From positions 62,001-126,000 of the forward strand of contig NZ_JABFCN010000002.1 in NCBI RefSeq assembly GCF_013087515.1: 64,000 bases of DNA. Reading direction: 5' to 3'. The notes under the pieces were generated by a model, which ran no database searches, was not told the DNA's origin, and worked only from the letters and a program-made list of their open reading frames with translations. How positions within the stretch are numbered: position 1 is the first letter of the stretch; the number at the start of each line of letters is the position of its first letter. This DNA comes from Rhizobium sophorae (GTDB lineage: Bacteria; Pseudomonadota; Alphaproteobacteria; Rhizobiales; Rhizobiaceae). The position numbers and the translations under genes were made by a program. Shown piece by piece: positions 36,062-46,835 of the stretch.

Positions 36062-36937
36062 ATGTCCACTCTCGATCGGTCCAGCACGTTCAACCTCGGC
36101 GGCCGCAGCGTAAAGCGGCTCGGCTATGGCGCCATGCAGCTTGCCGGGCCTGGCGTATTTGGTCCGCCCAAAGATCATGGCGCGGCCTTGGCAGTGCTGC
36201 GAGAGGCGGTCGCGAGCGGCGTAAACCACATAGACACCAGCGACTTCTACGGCCCGCACATCACCAACCAGATCATCCGCGAAGCGCTGCATCCCTATCG
36301 CGACGATCTCGTCATCGTCACCAAGATCGGCGCGCGGCGCGGCACAGACGGATCCTGGATTCCGGCCTTCTCGCGCGAAGAGCTGACGGAGGCAGTGCAC
36401 GACAACCTCCGCAATCTCGGCCTCGATGTGCTTGATGTCGTCAATCTCAGGATCATGTTCGACGTGCACGGCCCGGCCGAAGGGGCGATCGAAGCGCCCC
36501 TTACGGTGCTCGCCGATCTTCAGCGGCAAGGCCTGGTCCGGCAGGTCGGGCTGAGCAACGTCACATCCAAACAAATCGCAGAGGGGCGTGGGATCACCGA
36601 GATCGTCTGCGTGCAGAATCAATACAATCTGGCGCATCGGGCCGACGATGCCCTGATCGACGATCTTGCGCGCCACGGCATTGCTTATGTGCCGTTCTTT
36701 CCGCTCGGCGGGTTCAGCCCGCTGCAGTCTTCCACCCTGTCCGATGTCGCAGCACGCCTCAATGCGACGCCTATGCAGGTGGCGCTCGCCTGGCTGTTGC
36801 GTCGCGCGGAAAATATCCTGCTGATCCCCGGCACTTCGTCCGTCGGCCATCTCAGGGAGAACCTCGCCGCCGCCAGGCTCGTGCTGCCGGATGACGCTGT
36901 CGAAGAACTGAACCGGATGGCTGATTTTGCCGCCTGA
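36062..36937 (+). CDS. Aldo/keto reductase
   Basis: A 291-residue NADPH-dependent aldo/keto reductase of the YdhF/YajO-like group. The (beta/alpha)8 tetrad residues are visible in part: Asp58 and Tyr63 (HIDTSDFYG) and Lys88 (VTKIG). The usual C-terminal NADPH-binding segment (IPGTSSVGHLRENLAA) is present. It reduces carbonyls or oxidises alcohols; the substrate is unknown. The start follows AAAGGAATT and is divergent from LysR. Confidence 0.9.
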   Translation: MSTLDRSSTFNLGGRSVKRLGYGAMQLAGPGVFGPPKDHGAALAVLREAVASGVNHIDTSDFYGPHITNQIIREALHPYRDDLVIVTKIGARRGTDGSWIPAFSREELTEAVHDNLRNLGLDVLDVVNLRIMFDVHGPAEGAIEAPLTVLADLQRQGLVRQVGLSNVTSKQIAEGRGITEIVCVQNQYNLAHRADDALIDDLARHGIAYVPFFPLGGFSPLQSSTLSDVAARLNATPMQVALAWLLRRAENILLIPGTSSVGHLRENLAAARLVLPDDAVEELNRMADFAA

Positions 36938-36959
36938 CGGTATCGGAAGGTTCGCAGGC

Positions 36960-37005
36960 GATCCGGTCGCTACGCCACGCTCTCGCATGGCGTAGCGACC
37001 GGATC
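36960..37005. repeat. Perfect 18-bp inverted repeat between convergent genes
   Basis: GATCCGGTCGCTACGCCA (36960-36977) and its exact complement (36988-37005) flank a 10-base loop. It lies between the convergent aldo/keto reductase and ppk2 genes. There is no T run, so it may stop transcription from both sides through a stable hairpin or be a REP-like remnant. Confidence 0.7.
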
Positions 37006-37061
37006 AGGCGCATGCGGCTCCCGCTATTTCGCCAACCCCCGGCGTCCGTTGTGGTTATGCT

Positions 37062-37976
37062 TCAATAGCGCTCCGGCACGAGCATTTCAGGTGGAACCGG
37101 CGCCCTGTTGTAATCTGCGTGACGGATGCGGTCCGGCAACTGGATCTCAGGTTTCGGAACATCCTCGTAAGGGATCTGCTCGAGAAGATGGGCGATGCAG
37201 TTCAAACGCGCCCGTTTCTTATCCACGGCCTGCACCACCCACCAGGGTGCGTCCTCCGTGTGCGTACGCTCCAGCATTTCTTCCTTGGCTTTGGTGTATT
37301 CCTCCCAATGGACACGGCTTTCCATATCCATCGGTGACAGCTTCCATTGCTTCAGCGGATCGTGGATACGCATCTTGAAGCGGAACTCCTGCTCCTCGTC
37401 GGTGATCGAAAACCAGTATTTGATCAGCACGATACCGGAACGGACCAGCATCCGCTCGAATTCAGGCACCGAGCGGAAGAACTCCTCGAGTTCTTCCTCG
37501 GTGCAGAACCCCATGACGCGCTCGACACCGGCGCGATTGTACCAGCTTCGGTCAAAGAGCACCATTTCGCCACCGGTCGGAAGATGCGGGACATAACGCT
37601 GGAAATACCATTGATGACGTTCCCGCTCGGTAGGGGCGGGCAGCGCGACTGTCCGGCAAACGCGCGGATTGAGCCGCTGGGTCACCCGCTTGATCGCGCC
37701 TCCCTTGCCGGCCGAATCCCGACCTTCGAACAGCACCACCACCTTCAGCTTCTTATGCTGAACCCAATCCTGCAGCCGCACGAGTTCGTGCTGCAGCCGG
37801 AAGAGCTCGCGGAAGTAGGTCTTTCGCTCGAGCGTCTGCTCCGCCGGCTCCGACATTCCTTCGGCGACCAGATCGTCCAGCCGGTCTTCTTCCATCTGCA
37901 TTTCCAGCTCTTCATCGAAGCTGTCGGCGATCTCAGCCTTTATGCGGCTGAGTTGGTCCTGATGTGTTTGAGACAT
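37062..37976 (-). CDS. ppk2: Polyphosphate kinase 2
   Basis: A 304-residue PPK2-type kinase, which moves phosphate between polyphosphate and nucleoside diphosphates. Visible features are the Walker A GRDSAGKGG (85-93), the lid region and the Walker B-like LFDRSWYNRAGVERV, plus EYTKAKEEML. The length fits one-domain PPK2. It converges on the aldo/keto reductase. It may make GTP or ATP from polyphosphate in stress. Confidence 0.93.
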   Translation of the reverse strand: MSQTHQDQLSRIKAEIADSFDEELEMQMEEDRLDDLVAEGMSEPAEQTLERKTYFRELFRLQHELVRLQDWVQHKKLKVVVLFEGRDSAGKGGAIKRVTQRLNPRVCRTVALPAPTERERHQWYFQRYVPHLPTGGEMVLFDRSWYNRAGVERVMGFCTEEELEEFFRSVPEFERMLVRSGIVLIKYWFSITDEEQEFRFKMRIHDPLKQWKLSPMDMESRVHWEEYTKAKEEMLERTHTEDAPWWVVQAVDKKRARLNCIAHLLEQIPYEDVPKPEIQLPDRIRHADYNRAPVPPEMLVPERY

Positions 37977-38085
37977 GGATTTCCCTTCCTGCTGTTGTTG
38001 ACAGGAGCATGTCAGTGCGAAGTTTATATGACGACACTGATCGAAGGCTGAAACGGTTTACCCGCGTCCGTCGTTCCAAGCGCTG

Positions 38086-39738
38086 CTACAGCCGTCCCGT
38101 CCGGTACTGGTCGACAAGATTCCGGCAGGCGCGGATCGTCAGGGCCATGACGGTGAGCGTCGTGCCGGCGATGCCGCTTCCGGGGAAGGCGCTGGCGTCG
38201 GTGACGATGAGGTTCGGGGCATCCCAGACCTGGTTGTAGGGGTTGAGCACCGAAGCTTGCCGGTTTTCGCCCATGCGCGCGCCGCCCGTCTCATGAATTG
38301 CCGCCCCCATGCACATGGTCTTGCGGAACCATTTGCGGAACATGAAGCGGCTGAAGGCATCGGCTTCGGGAAAGGCGCCCTTGCCCATTTCCTTGAGGCC
38401 GGTGGGCGAGCCGATGAATTCGAGGTCGCCGCCAATCTCCTTGATCATGGCGATCAGCGTCTCCTCCTGCCTTTTGAGCAGCGCCTGCTCCTCCTGTTGC
38501 ATGACGCAGCGGATATGCGGCACGGGAATGTTCCAGGCATCCTTGCGCCTAACGTCGAGCGTGATGCGGTTGTCGGCATAGGGCAGCATACGGCCGAAAC
38601 CGAAGAAGGCGAGACGTGCATCTCGGTCTCCGGAGACTGGCGCACGGCCGACGCTTCCCTGGTAGTCGAAATCGCCGCGGGCGGCGTCGCCCTCGCCGAA
38701 GCGGGGAATGAAGATCCCGCCCGACGGATTGTAAAACGGGTCGGTCGGCGCGGATTCGTCGGGCGCCCAGCCCTTCGCCTTGGAAAAGGAGCCGAAGGCG
38801 AGGCACGGCAGCTGGTCCATGAAATAGCGACCGAGAGCGCCTGAGCTATTGCCGAGCCCATCCGGATGTTTCGCCGAAGCCGAATTCAAGAGCAGCCGCA
38901 CGCTCTCTATCGGCGAGGCCGAAAGCACCACCGTCGCGGCACGGGCGGTCGATACCTCGCCCGTGTTGCGATCGATGAACTCCGCGCCGGTGGCGCGGCC
39001 GGTTTTCTCATCCGTGGTGATACGGCGAACGACGGCGTCGTAGCGGACGGTCAACCGGCTGGTGGCCTTTGCTTCTCGCAGCGGTCGCGGCATGCGGTCG
39101 GCATCCGGCGCAATGTAGCGCCAGGAGACGACGCGCCTCTCCGGCCAGCGGTTTTCGACCGCCTGCTTGAAGATTTCTTCGGCGGGCGTCAGGCTTGCCG
39201 GCTTCGCATAGACGCCGTCCGGCAGCGTGGCGACGTTGTCCTTGTTGCCGTAGAGGCCGAGATAGGTCTCGACCTCGTCGTAGAAAGGCACCAGCTCGTC
39301 ATAGGAGACCGGCCAGTCCACACCCTTTCCGGCGCGTGAGCGGATCTTGAAATCGTCGTCGGTCCAGCGCAGCAGCACCCGGCCGAAACTGTGGAGTCGC
39401 CCGCCGCCCTGGCGTCCGCGGATCCAGAGGAAGGGCTCGCCCTTCGGCGTCGTATAGGGGTTTTTGCGGTCGTTGACGAAGAAGTGGCTGAAGCGCTCGG
39501 TAAAAAACGCCGCGCGCGCCTGGATCGGTTGACCCTTGAGGGTGGCACGCGCGCGCTCCCAGATATTGATGCTGCTTGCCGGCGCCTTCTTGCGCGCGGG
39601 ATCGAAATCCTTCGGCCCGACGGCGGGGCCGGCCTCGAGCAGCAGCACCGACAGCCCCTCTTCCGTCAGTTCCTTCACCGCAAAGGAACCCGCCGCGCCG
39701 GAGCCTATCACCAGCGCATCATAGACGATTTCAGACAT
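38086..39738 (-). CDS. GMC-family oxidoreductase (gluconate/glucoside dehydrogenase-like)
   Basis: A 550-residue flavoprotein with an N-terminal FAD motif (VIGSGAAGSFAVKELTEEG) and a C-terminal active site His (HETGGARMG, about residue 482). In the later motif, where gluconate and glucoside dehydrogenases usually have Asn-Pro before TLT, this reads AGTTLT. No small subunit or cytochrome gene is beside it. It is the last gene of the CUT1 operon, so it may oxidise the imported sugar. Confidence 0.85.
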   Translation of the reverse strand: MSEIVYDALVIGSGAAGSFAVKELTEEGLSVLLLEAGPAVGPKDFDPARKKAPASSINIWERARATLKGQPIQARAAFFTERFSHFFVNDRKNPYTTPKGEPFLWIRGRQGGGRLHSFGRVLLRWTDDDFKIRSRAGKGVDWPVSYDELVPFYDEVETYLGLYGNKDNVATLPDGVYAKPASLTPAEEIFKQAVENRWPERRVVSWRYIAPDADRMPRPLREAKATSRLTVRYDAVVRRITTDEKTGRATGAEFIDRNTGEVSTARAATVVLSASPIESVRLLLNSASAKHPDGLGNSSGALGRYFMDQLPCLAFGSFSKAKGWAPDESAPTDPFYNPSGGIFIPRFGEGDAARGDFDYQGSVGRAPVSGDRDARLAFFGFGRMLPYADNRITLDVRRKDAWNIPVPHIRCVMQQEEQALLKRQEETLIAMIKEIGGDLEFIGSPTGLKEMGKGAFPEADAFSRFMFRKWFRKTMCMGAAIHETGGARMGENRQASVLNPYNQVWDAPNLIVTDASAFPGSGIAGTTLTVMALTIRACRNLVDQYRTGRL

Positions 39739-39821
39739 GTCTTTTCAAATCCTGTCCTGGAGCAATCCTCAAAACGGCGCGAAACGCACCCGGAGTTGCG
39801 GGAAAACAAAGGGATGGTGCG

Positions 39822-40904
<1,083 letters not shown>

Positions 40905-40911
40905 GGAAGCG

Positions 40912-41796
40912 TTACCCCTTGACTGCGCCGGCCGCGATGCCGCGCACGAACCAGCGGCCGGACAGGAAATAGATGGCAAGCGGAACGATGGCGGTCAGGA
41001 TCGTCGCCGCCATGTTCACGTTGTAGGTCCGCTCGCCCATCGTGGTGTTGACGATATTGTTGAGCTGCACGGTCATTGGCAGGTTGTCGCGCCCGGCAAA
41101 GACGAGACCGAGCAGGAAGTCGTTCCAGATGCCTGTGAATTGCAGCATGGAGACCACGACAACCATCGGCACGGCAATCGGCAGCATGATCTCGAAAAAG
41201 ATGCGCCAGAAGCCCGCGCCGTCGACGCGCGCCGCTTTGCACAGCTCCTCCGGCACGCTGACGAAATAGTTGCGGAAGAGCAGCGTCACCAGCGGCAAGC
41301 CGAAGATGACATGCACGAGAATGATGCCGGCCAGCGAATTGTAGAGATCGATATTCGCCATCGCCCGGACCATCGGATAGAGGAAGATCTGGTAGGGGAT
41401 GAGGCCGCCGGCCATCAGCAGGCCAAAAAGCAGGTTTGCCCCGCGCGGCCGCCAGAGCGACAGCGCATAACCGTTGACGGCGCCAATGAAGACCGACAGT
41501 GCGACCGAGGGAAGGGTGATCGCCACCGAATTCCAGAATCCGCTGCGAATGCCGACGCAGACGGTTCCCATGCAGGCGCCCGACCAGGCGGTGGCCCAGG
41601 CAGAGAAATCGAGCGTCGCCGGCAGGGCAAAGATCTGCCCGAGCCGGATTTCGTCCATGGACTTCAGCGAGGTGACGACCATGGTGTAGAGCGGCAAAAG
41701 GAAGAAAAGCGCTGCGACGACGAGGAAGGCATAGAGGCCGATGCGCCCGGCTGTGATCTGTGCCGGCTTCGGGCCATTCGGATGAGGACGGGCCAT
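40912..41796 (-). CDS. Sugar ABC transporter permease (CUT1, MalG-like)
   Basis: A 294-residue protein with about six membrane helices and the EAA loop (EELCKAARVDGAGFWRIFFE). It pairs with the next gene to form the channel. The ATG at 41796 overlaps the stop of the upstream permease by one base (TGATG) and has GGGGG before it. A longer open frame upstream is a shadow. Confidence 0.93.
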   Translation of the reverse strand: MARPHPNGPKPAQITAGRIGLYAFLVVAALFFLLPLYTMVVTSLKSMDEIRLGQIFALPATLDFSAWATAWSGACMGTVCVGIRSGFWNSVAITLPSVALSVFIGAVNGYALSLWRPRGANLLFGLLMAGGLIPYQIFLYPMVRAMANIDLYNSLAGIILVHVIFGLPLVTLLFRNYFVSVPEELCKAARVDGAGFWRIFFEIMLPIAVPMVVVVSMLQFTGIWNDFLLGLVFAGRDNLPMTVQLNNIVNTTMGERTYNVNMAATILTAIVPLAIYFLSGRWFVRGIAAGAVKG

Positions 41797-42683
41797 CACG
41801 CAGCCCCCTTTGCTTTGTCGCGCATGTGCATCGCGTAGCGGAACGGGGCGACTGCGATGATGACGCCGAGGACAAGCACCGTCGCGCCTGCTGTGGCGAG
41901 GCCGAGGTTCTGGCGCCCGAACAGATTGTCCATGATGAATTTCGCCGGCACCTCCGTCGCATTGCCGGGGCCGCCATTGGTCATGGCAACGACGATGTCG
42001 TAGGTCTTGATCACGCCCATGGCGAGCAGCATGCCGGCCGCGGCCAGCGCCGGCCCGAGCTGGGGCAGGATGATCGAGGCATAGATCCGCCAGACCGGAA
42101 TGCCGTCGATCCGCGCCGCCTTCCATTGCTCGGCTTCAATGCCGCGCATACCGGCGAGCGCAATGACCATGACGAGCCCCGCGCCCTGCCATACGCCGGC
42201 AAGCACCAGCGCATAGATCGCCATGTCGCGATTGACCACCCAGTCGAGGACGAAGCTTTCCCAGCCGAGCGAACGCACGCTCGCCTGGATGCCGAGCGTC
42301 GGATTGAGCATCCATTGCCAGATCAGCCCGGTCACCACGAAGGACATGGCGTAGGGATAGAGGAATATGGTCCTGAAGGCGCTTTCGAAGCGGATCTTAC
42401 GATCCAGCGCCGCCGCCAGCAGAAAGCCCAGCAGCAAACAACCTGCGACGTAGAGGACGCCAAAGATCAACACGTTTTGCAGCGAGGCCAGCCACTTGGC
42501 GGAAGAGAAGAGTTTCGAATATTGCGCGAAGCCGACATAGGTCGAGGACGGAAAAAGCGTCGAATTGGTGAAGGACAGGCGGATCGACCAAGCCATGGTG
42601 CCGATGAAGACCACGACCGCGACGAACCATGTCGGCAGCAGCGCGATGGTGGCAGAGAGATTGGGCTTGCGTTTGATGGACAT
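41796..42683 (-). CDS. Sugar ABC transporter permease (CUT1, MalF-like)
   Basis: A 295-residue polytopic protein with about six helices and the EAA loop (AEQWKAARIDGIPVWRIYAS). It is the first permease after the binding-protein gene. Its partner gene overlaps it by one base. Confidence 0.93.
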   Translation of the reverse strand: MSIKRKPNLSATIALLPTWFVAVVVFIGTMAWSIRLSFTNSTLFPSSTYVGFAQYSKLFSSAKWLASLQNVLIFGVLYVAGCLLLGFLLAAALDRKIRFESAFRTIFLYPYAMSFVVTGLIWQWMLNPTLGIQASVRSLGWESFVLDWVVNRDMAIYALVLAGVWQGAGLVMVIALAGMRGIEAEQWKAARIDGIPVWRIYASIILPQLGPALAAAGMLLAMGVIKTYDIVVAMTNGGPGNATEVPAKFIMDNLFGRQNLGLATAGATVLVLGVIIAVAPFRYAMHMRDKAKGAA

Positions 42684-42781
42684 CGGCCAGCTCGTTGACG
42701 GAGTGGAAAGCGGGGCCCGCGCCGCCGGGTGAGGCGCCGGTAGCCGTGGGGTCGGATGAGGCCGACGCCACGGGTACTATC

Positions 42782-44014
42782 CTACTCGAAGATGGCGAAG
42801 AAGTTCTCGGCCGCAGCACCTGCGTCGTTCGAGCCGCCGCTCCAGTATTCGTCGACGAAGTCATCAAGCGCGCCAACCTGTTGGGGTGTCAGCACGATCG
42901 CCTGGTCCGGCACGATCGCACCCGCTGCCATCAGCTCGACACCCTTCTGCGCGCAGGCGTCCAGCTTCGACTTGTCGACGTCGGAGCGCATCGGAACCGA
43001 GCCCTTCTTGAGAGAAAATTCGACCTGGATGGTCGGATCCATGACGACTTCGGCGAGCAGTTTCTGGGCCTTGTCGGTCTCGACCTTGCCGGTCTTGGGG
43101 AACCAGAGGGCGTCGGCGATATAGACCATGCCCTTCGACTCCGGAACGATCATGCAGCCGTAATCCTTGCCCGGCTCTTTGCCGGCGACGGTGAATTCCC
43201 CCTTGGCCCAGTCGCCCATGAACTGCACGCCGGCCTTAGCAGTGATCAGCATGGCGGTCGCATCGTTCCAGTTGCGGCCGGCGGCTCCGGCGTCGACATA
43301 GCCGCGCAGCTTGCCGAGGATTTCAAGGGTCTTCTTCACCCCCTCGACGGATGCCTGGCTCTTGTCCTTATCGACATAGATATTCAGGAAGCCGTCGATC
43401 CCCACCTGCGAGAGCAGGATCATGTTGAAGACCTTGGTTTGCTGCCAGGGCTGGCCACCCCAGGCGACAGGCACCATTCCGGCAGCCTTCAGCTTGTCGA
43501 GATCGGCAAAGAGTTCGTCCCAGGTCTTGGGCTCTTGCGCGATGCCGGCCTTCTCGAAAGCTTCCTTGGAATAGAAGAGCCAGCTTTCACCATGGGCGCC
43601 GGTCGGTGCAAGATAGACCTTGCCGTCATAGGAGATGAGATCGTGGATCGATTTCGGCAGGGCGTCGGCCCATTTGCCCGCAGCGGCCACATCGTCGATC
43701 GGATTGAACAGGCCTTGGTTGATAAAATCGGCGGCAGCAAGGCCGATGACGCCCTGCTTGGCGCCGGGCGCGTCACCGGCGACGATCCGGTTCTGAAAGG
43801 CGGCATCGGCCGCTCCGAAGCCGGCGATCGAGGAATCCTTCCAGACGCCGCCGCGCTTTTCAAACTCGGTCTTGATGACGTTGAGGGCTGCCGCTTCGCC
43901 GCCCGACGTCCAGGACGACATGATCTCGATCGTCGGCTTGTCCTCGGCATGTGCCGAGGCGAAGAGACCGGCGAATGCCACGCCGGCAAGAAAAAGCTTC
44001 ATCATGTTCTTCAT
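42782..44014 (-). CDS. Sugar ABC transporter substrate-binding protein (CUT1)
   Basis: A 410-residue periplasmic binding protein with a signal peptide ending near ASAHA|ED. The mature start (TIEIMSSWTSGGEAAALNVI) resembles glucose/mannose-type binding proteins of proteobacteria. The start follows GAGGTGG. The ligand is probably a hexose or glycoside. Confidence 0.92.
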   Translation of the reverse strand: MKNMMKLFLAGVAFAGLFASAHAEDKPTIEIMSSWTSGGEAAALNVIKTEFEKRGGVWKDSSIAGFGAADAAFQNRIVAGDAPGAKQGVIGLAAADFINQGLFNPIDDVAAAGKWADALPKSIHDLISYDGKVYLAPTGAHGESWLFYSKEAFEKAGIAQEPKTWDELFADLDKLKAAGMVPVAWGGQPWQQTKVFNMILLSQVGIDGFLNIYVDKDKSQASVEGVKKTLEILGKLRGYVDAGAAGRNWNDATAMLITAKAGVQFMGDWAKGEFTVAGKEPGKDYGCMIVPESKGMVYIADALWFPKTGKVETDKAQKLLAEVVMDPTIQVEFSLKKGSVPMRSDVDKSKLDACAQKGVELMAAGAIVPDQAIVLTPQQVGALDDFVDEYWSGGSNDAGAAAENFFAIFE

Positions 44015-44074
44015 TGTTCCACCTCTTGAAAATGCCCTCTTTGCGGGGCGTTTTTTGTCTTAGGGATATGACTG

Positions 44075-45028
44075 TCAGCGATAGATCGGCAGGAGCGCCT
44101 GCCGGACGAGCGTGAGCCCGTTGGCGATGTCACGGACGGGATCCGGCGCGGCATCGAGTTCGAGGATCGCCCAACCTTCATAGGCCCGGTCGCGCAGCAG
44201 CCGGATCCAGGCCGGCCAGTCGACCCGTCCGAGGCCGAAGCTGCAGAAATAGGGCTGGTGGCGTTCATGGATGTGCTTGTCGATCGGCGTGTCGGCGGGC
44301 ATCCGGCCGATCGCATCCTTCCAGTGGGCGATGATCATGCGCTCGTGATGGCGATCGACGAGCTGGACGGGATCGGAGCCGGCAACGATGATGTGGGCGG
44401 TGTCCGGGCACATGTGCACATAGGCCGGGTCGGTCAAAAGCATCATCAGATCGACGTCGCGCGCGGCGGCAAAGATCGAGTGCGCCTCGGTGTGCAGCGC
44501 AAGCCGCACGCCCCTGGAATAGAGGGTCGCGCCGAGCCGGTTCAGAAAATCGGCGATCACCTTGGCGCGGTCGAAATCATGGAACTGCACCGGCTGGGCG
44601 CCGAGCGTCTGGCGTAAGGGCGCGCCGATCACCATGATGTCGCTGCCGCAGGCTTTCAGGAAGTCGGCATAGCGTTCCGCCTTGTCGATCAGCGCGCGCT
44701 GGGCCTCGGGCTCGGCGAAGTCGCCGGCCGCCTCAAGTTCCGCGAAGAAGCCGCTGCACAGCGTCAGACCGCGTCTTGTCAGCTCGGCTGCGAAGGCATC
44801 GACGGAACCATAGGTCTTGATCGCGTCCTGCCAGTTGAAGGGAGAAAAGGTCAGCTCGACGCCGGTAACGCCGGAGGCCTGGACGCTGTCGAGTATCTTG
44901 TCCCAGAAGGCCCGCGGCTCGGTGCGTGCATGGTCGACGATCGCATCATGGCTGTCGACGCCCCAGAAGCCGGGGTGGAAGAATGTCACAAGATCGACGC
45001 CGAAGCGCAGCCTGTCGCCAGTAGCCAT
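44075..45028 (-). CDS. Sugar phosphate isomerase/epimerase (TIM barrel)
   Basis: A 317-residue AP-endonuclease-2-like TIM-barrel protein of the xylose-isomerase-like group. Metal-ligand segments include VELTFSPFN, LHTEAHSIF, CPDTAHIIV, HWKDA and an ILELDA end. Members include inosose isomerase, hydroxypyruvate isomerase and 3-keto-sugar enzymes. It is the first gene of the CUT1 operon, divergent from the LacI gene. The reaction is not determined. Confidence 0.88.
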   Translation of the reverse strand: MATGDRLRFGVDLVTFFHPGFWGVDSHDAIVDHARTEPRAFWDKILDSVQASGVTGVELTFSPFNWQDAIKTYGSVDAFAAELTRRGLTLCSGFFAELEAAGDFAEPEAQRALIDKAERYADFLKACGSDIMVIGAPLRQTLGAQPVQFHDFDRAKVIADFLNRLGATLYSRGVRLALHTEAHSIFAAARDVDLMMLLTDPAYVHMCPDTAHIIVAGSDPVQLVDRHHERMIIAHWKDAIGRMPADTPIDKHIHERHQPYFCSFGLGRVDWPAWIRLLRDRAYEGWAILELDAAPDPVRDIANGLTLVRQALLPIYR

Positions 45029-45120
45029 AACCTATCCATTTCTCGAGGCATGACTTACCCGCGTGCAGAAAGGTAATTCCGCATCCAATAAGTCATGGAT
45101 TTTCAACGCATTAAGAAATG

Positions 45121-45132
45121 GCAATCGTTTGC
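45121..45132. promoter_or_regulatory. Putative LacI operator (distal)
   Basis: GCAATCGTTTGC differs by one base from the perfect palindrome GCAAACGTTTGC. It lies in the divergent region between the CUT1 operon and its LacI regulator, 59 bases from the second site. Confidence 0.6.
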
Positions 45133-45179
45133 CATGGCTAGATAATAGCCAAGCCGGTTTTTTAAGCAAGCGGTTTTTG

Positions 45180-45191
45180 GCAAACGTTTGC
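45180..45191. promoter_or_regulatory. Putative LacI operator (proximal)
   Basis: GCAAACGTTTGC is a perfect 12-base palindrome in the LacI/GalR pattern, about 60 bases before the regulator start. A weaker match (GCAAGCGGTTTT, 45166-45177) lies beside it. Looping with the distal site may repress both directions. Confidence 0.7.
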
Positions 45192-45250
45192 TATAAATCG
45201 CCGCCTGCCTTAAAGTTGCAAATCGAAGCATCCGGGAGAGTGAAATAAAC

Positions 45251-46321
45251 ATGAACAAAAACAAGGATGTGGCTGGAGAGGAATCATCGGGCGCGTTGAT
45301 GGCCGATGTGGCGCGGCTCGCCGGTGTGGCGATATCGACAGTCAGCCGGGCACTCGCCAATCCCGGGCGGGTCAACGAGAAGACGCGCGCCAAGATCAAT
45401 GCCGCAGCCCGGCAACTGGGCTACACCCCGAACGCGATGGCGCGCGGTCTCAGGGTCGGCAAATCCAACATCATCATGATCATTCTGCCGGGATCGCTCT
45501 ACTATGGCGCTTCCCAGGTCATTCCCCAGGTGCTGCAGAGTATCAATAAATCGCTGATCCAGGGCGGCTACAACCTGATGATCGCCAACCTCGATCGCGA
45601 CGAGGTTTCCGAGCGGCATATTCTCGACCTGGCATTCGGCGGCAGCGTGCGCGGCGCCATCATCCTGTCATCGAAGCTTCCGGAGGTTGACGGACGCTCG
45701 CTGGCCAATTCCGGTCTGCCGATCGTGTCAATGCTGCTCGACATGAGCGATGCCGGCCTGCAGAGCGTCGTTACGAACGACCGCGAAGCCGTGCGCGACG
45801 TCACGGCCGAACTGATCCGATTGGGTCATCGACGGTTCTTCTATCTGGCAGGGCCTGAAGGCAATTATCACGATGTCGAGCGTTACGGCGGCGTGCTCGA
45901 GGCGCTCGAGGCAGCAGGATTGTCCGAGGACTCGGTGCATCGCTCGGGTGGTCATCTCGATTATCAGCATGGCTTCGACATTGGTGTCCAGGCGGCGGAT
46001 GATTTCGCCGAGTTGACTGAGAAACCGACAGCCGTCATCGCGACCAGCGATGACATGGCCATTTCATTTGTCAGCCGTATCCAGCGGACGGGCCTAAGCA
46101 TTCCCGGTGATTTGTCCGTCGTCTCCTTCGACGGCTCCCCCGTCTGCGAATTCTGCTCTCCGCCGCTCTCGACGATCAAGCAGCCGGTGGAAGAGATGGG
46201 GCGCGCGGCGGTGGATCTCCTGCTCGACGCCATTGGTCAGACGCAGAATACGGCGACGGTTCGTACCGTCATCCGCAGCAGCCTGATCTTGCGGGAGAGC
46301 ATCGCCGCTCCGAAGAACTGA
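45251..46321 (+). CDS. LacI family transcriptional regulator
   Basis: A 356-residue repressor with the LacI helix-turn-helix (MADVARLAGVAISTVSRALA), hinge region and a periplasmic-binding-like sugar domain (SFDGSPVCEFCSPPLSTIKQ). It is divergent from the CUT1 operon, with two operator-like palindromes between. It likely senses the operon substrate. The start has GGGAGAG upstream. Confidence 0.93.
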   Translation: MNKNKDVAGEESSGALMADVARLAGVAISTVSRALANPGRVNEKTRAKINAAARQLGYTPNAMARGLRVGKSNIIMIILPGSLYYGASQVIPQVLQSINKSLIQGGYNLMIANLDRDEVSERHILDLAFGGSVRGAIILSSKLPEVDGRSLANSGLPIVSMLLDMSDAGLQSVVTNDREAVRDVTAELIRLGHRRFFYLAGPEGNYHDVERYGGVLEALEAAGLSEDSVHRSGGHLDYQHGFDIGVQAADDFAELTEKPTAVIATSDDMAISFVSRIQRTGLSIPGDLSVVSFDGSPVCEFCSPPLSTIKQPVEEMGRAAVDLLLDAIGQTQNTATVRTVIRSSLILRESIAAPKN

Positions 46322-46412
46322 CGACGACAGAGCGGCGCGGATCCCATACAGAAGGGCCAGCGCTGTCAATTTCGACGATGTAACTTGCATCCATTCAAGG
46401 CGCCCACGTTGC

Positions 46413-46835
46413 TTAACCCTGCCAAGGATCGATAATGACGACACCGGTGCCGTCGAAATCTCTCACGTTTCGCGTGACCACGGTAAGATTGTGAACGAGT
46501 GCGGTAGCGGCAATCAACGCATCTGCCTCGTTGCGCCGGTCGGGAATATGCAGATGCGCGCAACGCGTTGCGATGGCATCATCGATCGGCAGTATCCGGC
46601 CGGCGAACTGCGGACGCACGTGATCGTCCAGCCATGTACGCAGGCGTGAACCTTGCCGGGCATCTCGTCGTTGGACAGCAAGTACGCCCCTTTCCAATTC
46701 GAGAATCGTAATTGCGGAGAGATAGAAGTCAGAAGCGTTTGCCGTTTGGATCCATGCCACGACTTCCACGTCAGCCTTACCGTCACCAATCTTGCGCAGT
46801 TCGGAAATGACATTCGTATCCAGCAGATAGCTCAA
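46413..46835 (-). CDS. vapC: PIN-domain toxin (VapC)
   Basis: A 140-residue PIN-domain ribonuclease. Catalytic acids are at Asp6 (LLDTNVISE), Glu46 (LELERG), Asp105 (EADALIAATA) and Asp126 (NVRDFDG). It overlaps the antitoxin stop by four bases, typical of VapBC. The RNA target is unknown. Confidence 0.92.
   Translation of the reverse strand: MSYLLDTNVISELRKIGDGKADVEVVAWIQTANASDFYLSAITILELERGVLAVQRRDARQGSRLRTWLDDHVRPQFAGRILPIDDAIATRCAHLHIPDRRNEADALIAATALVHNLTVVTRNVRDFDGTGVVIIDPWQG

Noticed and set aside
42695..44029. A 444-codon open frame on the plus strand
   Set aside because: It mirrors the minus-strand binding-protein gene, which has a signal peptide, family motifs and a ribosome-binding site.
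44040..44060. A short hairpin with a T run on the plus strand
   Set aside because: No plus-strand gene ends there; the stem is only about six pairs, so it is probably chance.
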